64,000 nt of DNA from Sporobacter termitidis DSM 10068 (GCF_900130065.1 NZ_FQXV01000010.1:1-64000); one strand, 5' to 3'. Counted from the stretch's first letter, positions 11,601 to 20,197 are shown. The notes: a model not told the origin generated them from the sequence alone. Made by a program: numbers and translations.

Positions 11601-14587
11601 GTGTCGATATTCAGCGTTACGCTGTGGCCCTGGCCGTCAAAGCTGCCCTTGAAGGGATTGCTCTGCGTACCGATGGCCTCAAAGTAGCGGCCGGACACGT
11701 CGATGTCGTTTGCCAGCCTGATGGTCTTGCCCTCAAAGGCTCTGCCGCCGCTCACCAGCGCGGAGAGGCCGAGAAGGTCGTCCGCGGTGCTGATGACATA
11801 GACGCCGTCCTCCGGCTCCTCCTCAAAGCCGGAGCCCGAACCGGGAATATAAAATACGTAAGTAAACGCCGCATCGGCCTTGACTGTTCCGGTATACACG
11901 GTCGTGCGCTCCCGCGCCGCGGCCTCCGCGTTCTCCGGCAGGCCCTCCAGCTGGACGGTGTAGCCCTCGGCCATGGTGACGGTGATCTCATAGGATTTGC
12001 CGTACGCCACAAAATTGTCGGTGTCGGCATCAATGGTTTTGTTATCCACTTTTACGGAGATGCTTCCGCCATCGGGGTCGTTCCCCCCCTTGACTTTGTA
12101 GGAAAACTTATAGCTGGCCTTCGTCGGATCGTTTGTCAGCAGCGGGTGCTTCTCGCCGGCCATCCAGACATAGGTCCTGGGAACGGAGGCGTTATCCAGT
12201 TCATAGGGGAGGGTTTCTTCTTTATACTGCTCCGCAGTCAGCGTGGCGACGCCGGAAGCGTCGGCTCCCGCCGATGCGCTGCCGAGGATATAACAGCTCT
12301 TGCCCGCGCCCCCGGCCAGCCCCGGCAGCGTGCTGCCGGCCACATAGGCAAAGCAGCCTGTCACCGCGCTTGCATTACTTCCGGCCAGCTGTCCCGCTTT
12401 GTCACCGGTGACGGCGCCTGTCGTATAGCAATTGCCGACACTTGCCGTCGCGGTGCCGGCAAGACCCCCGGCGATGCCGCCCACCGCCGTAGCCTTAACC
12501 GTGCCGGTATTATAGCAGGTAGAAATCGTACACTTGCCGCGGCCGACGAGGCCGCCGACGTTTGTGGTGCCTTTGACATTGCCGCTGCTGGAGGAGGCCG
12601 TGACACTGCTGTCGGCTGTGTTGCCGTAGCCAATGAGACCGCCGGCCTCGGATGACGTGGAGCTCACGTCGCCTCTGTTGGCGCAGCCGCTGATCTTGAT
12701 GTTGGCGCTATTGGCGCCGATCGTACCGACAATGCCGCCGGCGTTTATCCCGGAAGATGTGACCATGCCGGTATTAGTGCTGTCGACGACGCCCTGATTC
12801 GCGTTTCTGAGCTCACCGGCGATACCGCCGACCGTACCGCCTGAGGCCGTTACAGCGCCGGTATTGCGGCATTCCTTTGCGGTTGCGGCCGTCCTGCCGA
12901 AAACGCCGCCGACCGAAGACTTGCCGGACACGGCCGCGTTGTTCGTACAGCCAGACGACGGATTCGAGGGAATGCTCCCCGCACCGCCGACCTTATCGCC
13001 GGCTACCCCGCCGACGTAAGCGCCGTTGTCAGCTGTTACAGGACCGTTATTCTCCAGGCCGGACACCGTAGTATTCCCGATACCCCCGGCCACGCCGCCG
13101 GTGTAGCTGTTGGTTCCCGTATAGGTAACGGAACCGCTGTTGGTGCAGTCGGTTATCTGGTTCACTCGACCGGCCACGCCGCCGATGTAGCCCGCAGACG
13201 TGTTATCCGCATTGATCGCGCCATGGTTCTCACAGTTTTCGATCAGGCTTGTGCTGACCGATTCGGAATAGCCGCCGGCAATGCCGCCGACATAAGCGCC
13301 GCCGGTTACGGCACCGTAATTCACACAGTAAGTAATTTTCGTATCCTTCGTATAGCCCGCCACGCCTCCGACATAGCGGCGGTTGGTGCTGGCGGCGCCA
13401 TTGTTGGAGACTGTCGCCTTATTGGTAATCCTCGCAAGAGAGCTGCCGCCTTCCGAAGAGCCCACGACGCCCCCGGTGCGCTGACCAAATTTTTCAGTGC
13501 TGGAAACGCCGATATAAACCGCGCCCTCAACGGTCAGGTCCTCGATAGTCGCGCCGGATATGCAGCCGAACAGCCCCACGTAGTCCAGCGTTTCGGAAGA
13601 CCTGCTGTGAACACCATTCGTCTTGGGCACGTCCTTGGTGCCGATCTGCAGTCCGCCGACGGTCTTGCCGTTTCCGTCGAAGACGCCCTTGAAATACGTA
13701 GTCGCGGCATTGTATGTGTCTCCGCCGATGGGGAACCAATCCGCCCCCCCGATATCAATGTTACCGGCAAGCGTGACGGTTTTCCCCGAGAAGTCGTCTA
13801 TCACCGCGGCTCCGCCTGCATCTTTGGCCGTGCCGTTGACGAGCTCCGCCAGCTCGCGCAGCTCAGCGCCTGCGGATATGGTGAACATGCCGCTTGCGTA
13901 GCCTCCGGTGTACCAGATGTAGGTGCCCTCCGGCATCGTGGGGGGCGTTGCGGCCAGTGCGTCCATCAGCAGCTCGCGCAGGGCGTAATAGGGGGCAAGC
14001 TGTTCGTCCAGGCCTTCCTCCGCAGTCGCGTCGTCCGCCGCTTTGTCCGCAGACCTTGCCGTGTATGTCCCGCCGCCCACGAGTGCGTCGCACTGCTCCA
14101 GAAATGTGTCCAGCTCCGCCAGCAGCGCCAGCAGATCCTCGCGCGCCATTGCTTCGAGCTCATCCTCCTCCGGCAGGGCACCCGGCTGCAGGCTTTCGGG
14201 TAGGGCCTCCTGCAGCGCCTGGAAGGCCGTCAGCACGGGGGATTCGGTTTCCTCCAGCTCTTCTGGAGTCTCTGGAGTCTCTGGAGTCTCTGAGGTCTCC
14301 GGAGTCTCGGGGGTCCCGGGATTCTCGGGAGTCTCTGGAGTCTCGGGGGCCTCCGAATTTTCGGGAACCGCCGGGTCCGCGGGGGCCTCCGGAGCTTCGG
14401 AATCTCCCGGCTGCTCAGAATCGCCGGAGGCTTGGTCCGTCTTATCTTCCAGACCTTGAACCACCCCCGGCTCTGTTCCGCTTTCCAGAGCCCGCGCGCC
14501 CGTGGGCAGCGCCAGCGACGCTGCCATGACAAAGCAGAGAAACAGACTGAAAAGCCTCTGCGCGATCGCTTTTCTGTTTTTTTTCAT
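5657..14587 (-). CDS. Giant GLUG-repeat cell-surface protein
   Basis: 2976 residues. Signal peptide (1 to about 34), then a low-complexity Pro-Glu-Thr segment (about 60-120), then at least two dozen GLUG-type repeats of roughly 28-30 residues with consensus C-x-N-x-G...YVGGIAG, expected to stack as a right-handed beta-helix. Four copies of a module (LLDNGA..RTYHWSQGENYPVL type) separate the repeat blocks. Two InlB B-repeat/Flg_new modules lie at about 2159-2310 (GYVFKGWYT; NFSGWYTAR). The C-terminus has a Gly/Thr/Glu-rich linker, one membrane segment (about 2944-2966) and a basic tail RKRKK; no LPXTG. GLUG and InlB repeats are common in adhesins and IgA-protease-like surface proteins, but no protease domain is seen. 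The gene follows a cobalamin riboswitch and terminator and heads an operon with the SLH-toroid gene. Confidence 0.88.
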   Translation of the reverse strand: MKKNRKAIAQRLFSLFLCFVMAASLALPTGARALESGTEPGVVQGLEDKTDQASGDSEQPGDSEAPEAPADPAVPENSEAPETPETPENPGTPETPETSETPETPETPEELEETESPVLTAFQALQEALPESLQPGALPEEDELEAMAREDLLALLAELDTFLEQCDALVGGGTYTARSADKAADDATAEEGLDEQLAPYYALRELLMDALAATPPTMPEGTYIWYTGGYASGMFTISAGAELRELAELVNGTAKDAGGAAVIDDFSGKTVTLAGNIDIGGADWFPIGGDTYNAATTYFKGVFDGNGKTVGGLQIGTKDVPKTNGVHSRSSETLDYVGLFGCISGATIEDLTVEGAVYIGVSSTEKFGQRTGGVVGSSEGGSSLARITNKATVSNNGAASTNRRYVGGVAGYTKDTKITYCVNYGAVTGGAYVGGIAGGYSESVSTSLIENCENHGAINADNTSAGYIGGVAGRVNQITDCTNSGSVTYTGTNSYTGGVAGGIGNTTVSGLENNGPVTADNGAYVGGVAGDKVGGAGSIPSNPSSGCTNNAAVSGKSSVGGVFGRTAATAKECRNTGAVTASGGTVGGIAGELRNANQGVVDSTNTGMVTSSGINAGGIVGTIGANSANIKISGCANRGDVSSTSSEAGGLIGYGNTADSSVTASSSSGNVKGTTNVGGLVGRGKCTISTCYNTGTVKATAVGGIAGGLAGTATASVGNCYTTGAVTGDKAGQLAGSNASAVTGCFAYVAGSTLPGLAGGAGKSCYILGSASAGADASGVATLTAEQYKEETLPYELDNASVPRTYVWMAGEKHPLLTNDPTKASYKFSYKVKGGNDPDGGSISVKVDNKTIDADTDNFVAYGKSYEITVTMAEGYTVQLEGLPENAEAAARERTTVYTGTVKADAAFTYVFYIPGSGSGFEEEPEDGVYVISTADDLLGLSALVSGGRAFEGKTIRLANDIDVSGRYFEAIGTQSNPFKGSFDGQGHSVTLNIDTDDPYQGLFGCVGSASGETPNTISNVTIKGRVKSTGDYVGGVAGSASAPVTGCRNESAVTGAQNVGGIVGSIGAYDIKNCANLGAVSGTQHVGGICGIGSPHIDSCYHAGSVSAASRGGGIAGNYQDSTPGAVSNSFSYDAATPFAGYINASVVKNSYALYKNDPTGGVTVKTAEEFTALELVWLLDAGGKETRTFNWAPGERYPVFSTAESKAVYRVHAVKEYGSAEGAGSVTVGAGETPVPGAVAYGEAGDAYAVTITQLEPETYSLYLTGIPEDAVEEPAGTYSGTLAGDIDVFFSFDTLGDSSWLEPEGDEYELATADQLVALRTAVNRGNTFKGKTIRLTADIDMSGKTFMGIGSEEKPFMGSFDGQTHTISGLNLQTAEQDNRGFFTGIENATVKNLTVGGVITGRDNTGLLAGCPKGSTVFENCFVAAGSSISGRNCAGGLIGRAGYGISVVGCETLATGASEGLPAANVSVRGAGTAGGLVGLLEAKPEGATPVICVQDSVSRAVVETTGSSAAGSYGGGVAGRMEAGTAVQNCRNEGPVSSYQYSGGIVGAMDKLAAVTGCVNSAAVEAGSGRYVGGIAGAADDGCVFTGCVNEQTGTISQTSCLGGIVGFASAAVSLADCKNEAAITGTSDYIGGILGQAGEMNAYGLAAFTKCSNSGAIKGGSNVGGVAGGVAGSSSCYISAQLADCTNSGGVTGADNLGGIVGLANYSTQKVPTKLSGCSNSGTVSGTGVSVGGVGGSVGGNYIVVENCSNLGSVSSTTNRAAGILGGTSPNASSYWKIIGCSNSGNIEGKTAYGIAYTIRQYAAAENCRNSGTVTATGGDAAGIAGTASNAMRIKSCYNTGSVTATGNAAGIINGVDGFLQDQGGIQDCYNTGRITGSGVVAGVLGKLDKAGYLEMRYCYNTGEIVAGASSTLVSGVFGAVGRYSYPSYCYNAGNITSAAAAPTGIGGVVAKAETDTFNYVKYSHNYGKITVANAGAAAVTGAVTGGSVISAKGSNLYYRTDCVALTDGSAMPPVDAGVCTEKTEAQFKLAEVAYLLDNGANPLRTYHWSQGENYPVLAASDETAVYRVTVESVANGTLVPAGENYGVGGSAMSFTVKPEAGYKLDKLTLKDTDGISYAFTVNADTVAFAMPTADSTLTASFVSGTAEDKEYTATFISGDQTFASVQVKSGNTLAAPAEKPVLEGYVFKGWYTSAAYTDLYDFNSLVFGNITLYAKWVEEGSETVTVSFNLNGADGQLPEKQVITIGGLVRRPAAPTWTSSEDGISYNFSGWYTARVGGVLWDFDNDQPTEDMTLWAHWTKQDIFSSGTAENPYVFKTGGELEQLADNVAEGKGYGGCYFKLGIDITIDDAGWSGLGYIKADWKHDLTELSESGTVPFNGNFDGGGHTITLNPRQIVAVFGAVGSTGVVYNLNVVGVLDPAVNREMFGGVASVNFGTIDTCNVVLTGDGDDADGNVSSYAGGIVGGLAAGTIKNCTATVQLYNHTDGIKAFGGIAGYVVRGGVEGCTVKAGSTILADKPAVLDYGVGGIAGTMTSDTRANGQCAYMTGCTVEQGVTITGYTIAGGLAGIGTIMEDCRVGADVYVTGVLSSGEHASASAFAGAPQSAGESGVSNSYYYGSCVQGTGDLIKDLHVTNCYYAFVDNKPADGSASSSAFASYKTEEQLASGEVAYLLDGGGGAHRHVWTQGTESEAGYPVQGTPSYYWIKELNATHGTISIGGKTESPYRAAGSTVQVTVTPEKYINAQYGPQYAYKLSGLTVTDVNGGVIPGSIDELRFVMPEGDVGLVAAVFTRQQTGYVEEQDGGKGDDPGTTPNPDTGTGTGSGTGTGEGGDGEGAGENPGGGEGTGATDNSGVGESGNPSGETAQDSNQHAVTLGGQTRQTQPADPVISEPLEEKPEEPEEKQAEEPQPPEQPKDDENLLDQAPEITETTRHNIWPVIVLIAAIAAAALTSFLVLLSRKRKKETITK
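14245..14425 (-). repeat. Degenerate tandem repeat coding for Pro-Glu-Thr/Ala stretch
   Basis: Repeated GGAGTCTC-type units (plus-strand view) encode the PETPETPE-like stretch near the N-terminus of the giant surface protein. The near-identical short units are prone to slippage, so the number of units may vary between strains. Confidence 0.75.
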
Positions 14588-14705
14588 GTACGCACTCTCC
14601 TTTTATTTTTCTATCCTCTCAGGAATGATGAAACACATTTCACAGCCAGCGGCCAAAGACAAAAAGCGAACGCAGGCCGCATCCGCTTTTGTCCCGATCG
14701 GGAAA

Positions 14706-14737
14706 GAAAAAACGGCGGTAAAAATACCACCGCTTTT
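14706..14737 (-). terminator. Intrinsic terminator of the cobalamin riboswitch ahead of the giant gene
   Basis: On the minus strand an 8-bp stem (14725-14732 with 14713-14720, one G-U pair) with a 4-nt loop is followed by TTTTTT. It sits between the riboswitch aptamer and the giant GLUG gene, the position of a transcription-attenuation expression platform. Confidence 0.8.
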
Positions 14738-14769
14738 GATTGGCTGGGAAGCACCCCGTGGGGGATGCC

Positions 14770-15098
14770 TTCTTGTAGGTCTTCTGACTTGCATGTTCGG
14801 GCGCTTTTCGCGCCGGCGCGCACCCTTCGCCTTCCCGGTCGAGCCATTACAGCAGCCAGTGACCTGCTTTCGCAGAAAAAGGATACGCTCCATGCTTACA
14901 GCTACTGAATTGGAACCGGGCCGCTCCAAAGGGCGCGGCGGCGGCTCAAAACGTGCTCAGGATTCTCACCTGATTCCCTTGTTCAGCTGAACAAGATTGC
15001 GTGTCCCGCCCAGAGCGGGGTCGCGCAATTGCCACAAAAGCCGGAGCAATATTCAAATGTCAATGCTTTTCAGGAAGCCTCACAAATTTTTACGATTA
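14770..15098. repeat. 329-bp duplicated riboswitch block, copy 1
   Basis: This segment, covering the cobalamin aptamer and about 100 bp of 5' leader, is nearly identical to 19676-20005 in the same orientation. Differences are scattered single-base changes and 1-2-nt indels, pointing to a recent duplication that placed two operons under the same switch. Confidence 0.88.
14771..15000 (-). promoter_or_regulatory. Cobalamin riboswitch (copy 1)
   Basis: Reading the minus strand, the leader contains the class hallmarks in order: GGGAATCAGGTGAGAATCC, GTAGCTGTAAGC, GGTCACTGGC, CGGGAAGGCGAAGG, and the 3' B12 box AAGTCAGAAGACCTACA, with CTTGT/ACAAG as closing P1. It is followed by a terminator and then the GLUG-SLH operon, so high cobalamin should reduce expression. 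No good promoter is visible just upstream; the transcript may come from the transglutaminase operon or from a weak promoter overlapping its end. Confidence 0.93.
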
Positions 15099-15112
15099 TC
15101 TATTTAAGCGCC

Positions 15113-17389
15113 TCAGATGACGCACGCGATCCAGCGCAGGCGGAGCTTTTCCCCGAAGGTGCTTCTGTGTTTGAGTTCTGCCTCCAGTCTTGTCAAAAAC
15201 TGCCTGGGCTGGTGCCGCTCCCCGTCGGACACTCCGCCGCGGCTGAACACGGCCCGGCGCTGCGCCTCTATCACGGCCCGATACTGGTCCGCCGGCTCGT
15301 CGCCCAGCAGGCGCTCCAATTCCGGCAGCATCAGGTACAGGCTGCCGTTTGGGCGCGCCACGCCCAGATATCCCAGCAGGCGCACCGCCCACGTGGCCAT
15401 GTTGCTCACCGCCGTGGAGGGGTCCGGGTCCTCAAACATTTGCCCGCGCCGCCGTCTCTTGGCGTACCTGCGGATAACCGCAAAAAGCGCCAGGGCGGCT
15501 ATGAGCGCCAGCAATACCCACAGGAGGATCAGTGCGAGGCGCCATAGCGCCGGAGGATGAGTCTCTTCCTCCGACGGCGGTATCTCCGCGCCGCCGCTGC
15601 CGCCCTGCCGCTGGTTGTTCTGCTGCATCGGGTCGGTGTATGGGGGGGTGATCTCAAAGGGCACAAAGCCTACCCCGTCCCGGTATATCTCTACCCAGGC
15701 ATGGGCAAAGCTCTGGTCCAGCGCAATGGGCTCGCCGGGCGACATCTCCAGCGCCGTGGCGCCGGGGATGTACCACCCCTCCACATAGCGCGCCGGGACG
15801 CCCAGATACCGGAACATAAGGGCCGCCGCGGTGGCGTAATGGATGCTGTATCCTTCTTTGGTCTCACCCAGAAAAACGCTCAGAAAATCCCGGTTCCCGT
15901 CAATGGCCGGCGGCGTTTCGTTATAGGACACAATATTGCTCAGATATGCCCGCACTACCAGTTGGGCGTCGCTGAAGGATATCTCGCCCGATTTCGGCAG
16001 ATCCAACCCGCTGAACACTTTGCCGATGGCCTCCCGAGCCTGCACCGGCACGTCCAGATAATTGTCGTATACGAATTCGCGGTAGGCGTTCTCGCCGGCG
16101 AGGTAGTCTGTGGCCGCCGCCGCGCCGGCCTTTCGCGCCGCCGTCAGCAGGTCCGACAGCCGCTCATAGTCGCCCGGGACGGCGCCGCTCGTCTCATAGG
16201 TGTATTCTCGCTCGCCCCGTACGCCCCGGGCAGCCCAGTCCGCGTCGCCGATCTGCCGGGGGTCCGTCTCCGCGCCGTCGAGCCCGTAGGGGGCATACCG
16301 CCACCCGGTACAGGCGCTTTGCACCCGTATGGAAACGGCATTGCTTTTTCCCGACGTGCCGAGGGCCTGGTTCAGCAGGGCATATTGCTCCTGACCATAG
16401 AAGCCGCGGGCGTGCAGCCAGGAAAACAACGTGGCGTATTCCGCCTTCCGGGACGGCTCAAGCCCTGTCCATCCGGAACCGGTGTAAACCTCACCCACAT
16501 AGCCGCGCAGATACGTCTCCTGCGGTTTTTCCATGGTAACGGTCAGCGCCGTCGTGGCCTCCGGTGCGAAATCCCCCAGATTCCTGAAATCCCCCTCGGG
16601 CAGGGTGGGCTCCGTTTCCTCATATCGCACATGGTGCAGCCAGCTTTTCGCCGCGCGCTGGGCCTCGAGCGCATTTGCCCCGCCGCTGACGTTCCACAGT
16701 TCCGCCAGGAGGGCGCATAACAGCAGTACAATGCCGGTCTGGGCCGCCACAGAGAGGGCAAGGGGGATGCCTCCCGACCTCAGATTTTTTCTGGACAGGC
16801 GCCACGCGCCGAGCATGGCCAGCCCCAACGCCAGCAGGCCCCATCGCCAATCAGGCGGATACAGCGTCGTCGCGCCCATCGCCCACAGCGCGGCCGCCAG
16901 AAGACCCGCCGGCAGAAGCCACAGCCGGGCGCCGCTCACCGCTCTGGCGGATAAAAGCCCCAGCAGCACGGTGGGCAGCGCCAGAAAAAGCCCGGCGCAC
17001 ACCGCCGGAGACTGCCCGGCAGCCATGACCTCATAGCGGGGAAAGATATAACCCAGATGTGTTTCCAGCATACTGAATATCCCGTTCATCGTCACGTTCC
17101 AGCCGCTGATGATGAACTGGCTTACCGCCACCGTGTAGATCAGCAGGGCAGCGGCCGCTGCCGCCTGAAAGGCTAACGCGCGCCGGGGAAGCCTGCTGCC
17201 CGCGGCGCAGTATAAAATACCGGCGGCCGCCAGCGGCAAGGGGCTGCAGCCCGTTCCCTCCAGCCCCAGCCCGCCCCAGGCACAGGCGGCAAGACCTAAA
17301 AACAGCAGCGACGATGCGATGACGCGGCCCGCCGCGCCGCCACCACTCTCCTCGGAGACGCAGAAGAATAATCCATCTGCATTTGTCAT
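15113..17389 (-). CDS. Membrane transglutaminase-fold protein (TgpA-like), catalytic Cys replaced
   Basis: 758 residues. Several N-terminal membrane segments (about 20-230), an extracytoplasmic transglutaminase-like core, a further membrane segment (about 630-655, LALILLWVLLALIAALALF) and a cytoplasmic DUF4129-like tail. The core motif reads EGYSIHYATAAALMFRYLGVPARYVEGWY: Ser515 is where the nucleophilic Cys normally lies (codon AGC). His563 (AHAWVEIY) is kept and Glu579 (FVPFEITP) stands for the usual Asp. The protein may therefore be a non-catalytic scaffold or an altered hydrolase. Start ATG has GGAGGAAG upstream. MoxR, DUF58 and transglutaminase genes form a widespread operon thought to assemble or modify surface complexes; here it is under cobalamin riboswitch control. 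Confidence 0.87.
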   Translation of the reverse strand: MTNADGLFFCVSEESGGGAAGRVIASSLLFLGLAACAWGGLGLEGTGCSPLPLAAAGILYCAAGSRLPRRALAFQAAAAAALLIYTVAVSQFIISGWNVTMNGIFSMLETHLGYIFPRYEVMAAGQSPAVCAGLFLALPTVLLGLLSARAVSGARLWLLPAGLLAAALWAMGATTLYPPDWRWGLLALGLAMLGAWRLSRKNLRSGGIPLALSVAAQTGIVLLLCALLAELWNVSGGANALEAQRAAKSWLHHVRYEETEPTLPEGDFRNLGDFAPEATTALTVTMEKPQETYLRGYVGEVYTGSGWTGLEPSRKAEYATLFSWLHARGFYGQEQYALLNQALGTSGKSNAVSIRVQSACTGWRYAPYGLDGAETDPRQIGDADWAARGVRGEREYTYETSGAVPGDYERLSDLLTAARKAGAAAATDYLAGENAYREFVYDNYLDVPVQAREAIGKVFSGLDLPKSGEISFSDAQLVVRAYLSNIVSYNETPPAIDGNRDFLSVFLGETKEGYSIHYATAAALMFRYLGVPARYVEGWYIPGATALEMSPGEPIALDQSFAHAWVEIYRDGVGFVPFEITPPYTDPMQQNNQRQGGSGGAEIPPSEEETHPPALWRLALILLWVLLALIAALALFAVIRRYAKRRRRGQMFEDPDPSTAVSNMATWAVRLLGYLGVARPNGSLYLMLPELERLLGDEPADQYRAVIEAQRRAVFSRGGVSDGERHQPRQFLTRLEAELKHRSTFGEKLRLRWIACVI

Positions 17390-17403
17390 TGCGCTTCCTC
17401 CCG

Positions 17404-18555
17404 CTAAATGGTCACGTCACACAAAGACTGCCTGTAATCGGCGGGGGAAAATAAATGACAGGCCAAGTCTCCGCAAGCATCCGAATCCTCACCGCACAGG
17501 AACAGGGTGACTCTTCCCACAGCGGCCAGTCCCGCTATTTCTGTAGATACCCGGTCGCTGAAATACGCGATCAGCGGATACTGTTTCCCGTCCAGGGCAC
17601 GGATGCAATCCGATATCCCGGACATGCCGCCGGCGTCTGAAGCGCCTTCAAGCATTCCCGGGATGATTCCATAGAGATCATCCATTGAGTCGACGTCCCG
17701 CACGGCGCAGCCGACATCCCTTATGCCGCTCCAGGCAACGCTGTAGGGGATTTCCTCCTGGGTGACCGCCAGGCAGAATGACACCACCGCCTCCGCCAGA
17801 GTATCCGGGATTCGGGGCGGGGCGTCCTTTGCCAGGGCGCTCCGGTCCCAGAACACCAGCAAGGCCCTGTCCAGGGTCTGGGAGGGGTCGGTGACGATAT
17901 ACCGCTCCAGCTTCTGGCTCAGCTTCCAGTGGATCTGCTTCAGGCTGTCCCCTTCCACATAATCCCGTATCTGAAAGGGCTCGGACCAGTCCTGCCCCTT
18001 TCGGCTGAGATTGATGCTGACCTCGTCCCACAAGGGGGTCTCGCTGCCCGTCAGGCGTACCCGCATAGGGAACAGCTCCGGCGTGATCAGCCGTTTTTTG
18101 TCGACATGCAGAGGGCGCCGTATGTGAATCAGTCCAAAGGTGTCGCTCACGGTGAGCACCCCGCATTTAAAACAGAGCCTGCCGCAGTAGGCACTCCGGA
18201 AGGTAAACGGCAGGCTCTCCTTCCCGAAAGGCGGAATGGAAAAGGCCAGCGGCAGCAGCTCCGTTTCCTGGGTGAGCGTGTTTTCCAGCTCCAGGTGCAA
18301 AACCGCGCGCACCACCGGCACGGGCGTGCGATTTCTGATCCTGATCTCGCCCTGAACCGTCTCCCCCTTCGGTATATTACCGGGGAGCTCTAACGTGAGC
18401 ATGATCCTTCCCGCCGCCAGGAGGGCCGCCAGGACCGCGCAGAGAGGGAGCGCCAGAGCCGCGCACAGGATCAGCAGGGCGGCCGTCGTCCCCGTGAAGA
18501 CATAGACGACTGCCGCGCCCGCCGCCCAAAGTATGCATACAACGGTCCGCGCCAT
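17404..18555 (-). CDS. DUF58 domain protein
   Basis: 383 residues. Two hydrophobic segments at the N-terminus (about 5-48), a beta-rich extracellular-like region, then the DUF58 signature around 197-219 (RDYVEGDSLKQIHWKLSQK). DUF58 proteins have a von Willebrand A-like C-terminal fold and work with MoxR ATPases in an uncharacterised chaperone or assembly role at the membrane. The ATG follows the MoxR stop codon directly (TAGATG), which implies coupled translation; the transglutaminase gene follows after 14 bp. Substrate unknown; the neighbouring giant and SLH proteins are candidates by shared regulation. Confidence 0.88.
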   Translation of the reverse strand: MARTVVCILWAAGAAVVYVFTGTTAALLILCAALALPLCAVLAALLAAGRIMLTLELPGNIPKGETVQGEIRIRNRTPVPVVRAVLHLELENTLTQETELLPLAFSIPPFGKESLPFTFRSAYCGRLCFKCGVLTVSDTFGLIHIRRPLHVDKKRLITPELFPMRVRLTGSETPLWDEVSINLSRKGQDWSEPFQIRDYVEGDSLKQIHWKLSQKLERYIVTDPSQTLDRALLVFWDRSALAKDAPPRIPDTLAEAVVSFCLAVTQEEIPYSVAWSGIRDVGCAVRDVDSMDDLYGIIPGMLEGASDAGGMSGISDCIRALDGKQYPLIAYFSDRVSTEIAGLAAVGRVTLFLCGEDSDACGDLACHLFSPADYRQSLCDVTI

Positions 18556-19497
<942 letters not shown>

Positions 19498-19590
19498 CGA
19501 TATATCTCCAAGTATAAAAAATGCTCTTCAGCGACCACCACAAAATAAAAAACGGATGCTCACGCACCCGCAATTGTTCCAAATGGAAAC

Positions 19591-19620
19591 AAAAAAGCAG
19601 CAGGTCATACCTGCCGCTTT
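19591..19620 (-). terminator. Intrinsic terminator of the cobalamin riboswitch ahead of the MoxR operon
   Basis: Minus-strand stem GCGGCAGGT / ACCTGCTGC with a 3-nt loop and a T6 tract, placed between the second cobalamin aptamer and the MoxR gene. It is the expected OFF element of the riboswitch. Confidence 0.85.
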
Positions 19621-19675
19621 CGTTGGCACTTTCTAAAGTATATCAGGCGGTTGCACCATATCCGCGAGATCATAC

Positions 19676-20005
19676 TTTCTTGTAGGTCTTCTGACTTGCA
19701 TGTTCAGGCGCTTTTCGCGCCGGCGCGCACCCTCCGCCTTCCCGGTCGAGCCATTACAGCAGCCAGTGACCTGCTTTCGCAGAAAAAGGATACGCTCCAT
19801 GCTTACAGCTACTGAATTGAAACCGGGCCGCTCCAGAGGGCGCGGGCGGCAATTCAAAACGTGTTCAGGATTCTCACCTGATTCCCTTGTTCAGCTGAAC
19901 AAGATTGCGTGTCCCGCCCAGAGCGGGGTCGCGCAATTGCCACAAAAGCCGGAGCAAATATTCAAATGTAACTGCTTTTCAAAAGCCTCACAGATTTTTG
20001 ACGAT
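19676..20005. repeat. Duplicated riboswitch block, copy 2
   Basis: Second copy of the block at 14770-15098, same orientation relative to the genes it controls. The promoter at 20026-20054 lies just outside the duplicated sequence. Confidence 0.88.
19678..19906 (-). promoter_or_regulatory. Cobalamin riboswitch (copy 2)
   Basis: Near-identical to copy 1: GGGAATCAGGTGAGAATCC, AGCTGTAAGC, GGTCACTGGC, CGGGAAGGCGGAGG and the B12 box AAGTCAGAAGACCTACA in order on the minus strand. Followed by a terminator and the MoxR-DUF58-transglutaminase operon. Confidence 0.93.
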
Positions 20006-20025
20006 TGACGATTAATGTTTGCTTA

Positions 20026-20054
20026 ATCATACCAATATCACTATAAAATGTCAA
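20026..20054 (-). promoter_or_regulatory. Sigma-A-like promoter for the MoxR operon
   Basis: Minus strand TTGACA (20049-20054), 17-bp spacer, TATGAT (20026-20031), directly upstream of riboswitch copy 2. Confidence 0.75.
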
Positions 20055-20167
20055 CGCCGGGTTTCACGTTGTGCGATGCAATATTCCGCCCCAGCCTGAC
20101 GGCACAATATCTTTTCACCATCAATTGCAATCCCGCGTATTCCTTGTTATGGTATAAAAGGTTACTA

Positions 20168-20197
20168 TTGACAATAAGTGAAAGCTTCGGTTATAAT
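20168..20197 (+). promoter_or_regulatory. Sigma-A promoter for the DUF4430 gene
   Basis: Consensus TTGACA (20168-20173), 18-bp spacer and TATAAT (20192-20197), about 200 bp ahead of the third cobalamin riboswitch. It is back-to-back with the MoxR operon promoter. Confidence 0.82.

Noticed and set aside
10481-12655. 724-codon open frame on the plus strand
   Set aside because: It is antisense to the repetitive giant GLUG gene; its translation is low-complexity Ala/Gly/Arg-rich without motifs or a ribosome binding site. Long antisense frames arise from GC-rich repeat coding.
5657-14587. IgA1-specific metallopeptidase (M26) assignment for the giant protein
   Set aside because: GLUG repeats occur in M26 peptidases, but no HEXXH zinc motif or peptidase domain was seen.
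14432-15000. Short plus-strand frames across the riboswitch region
   Set aside because: They overlap conserved aptamer and terminator sequence; near-identical frames at 19633-20008 simply reflect the riboswitch duplication.
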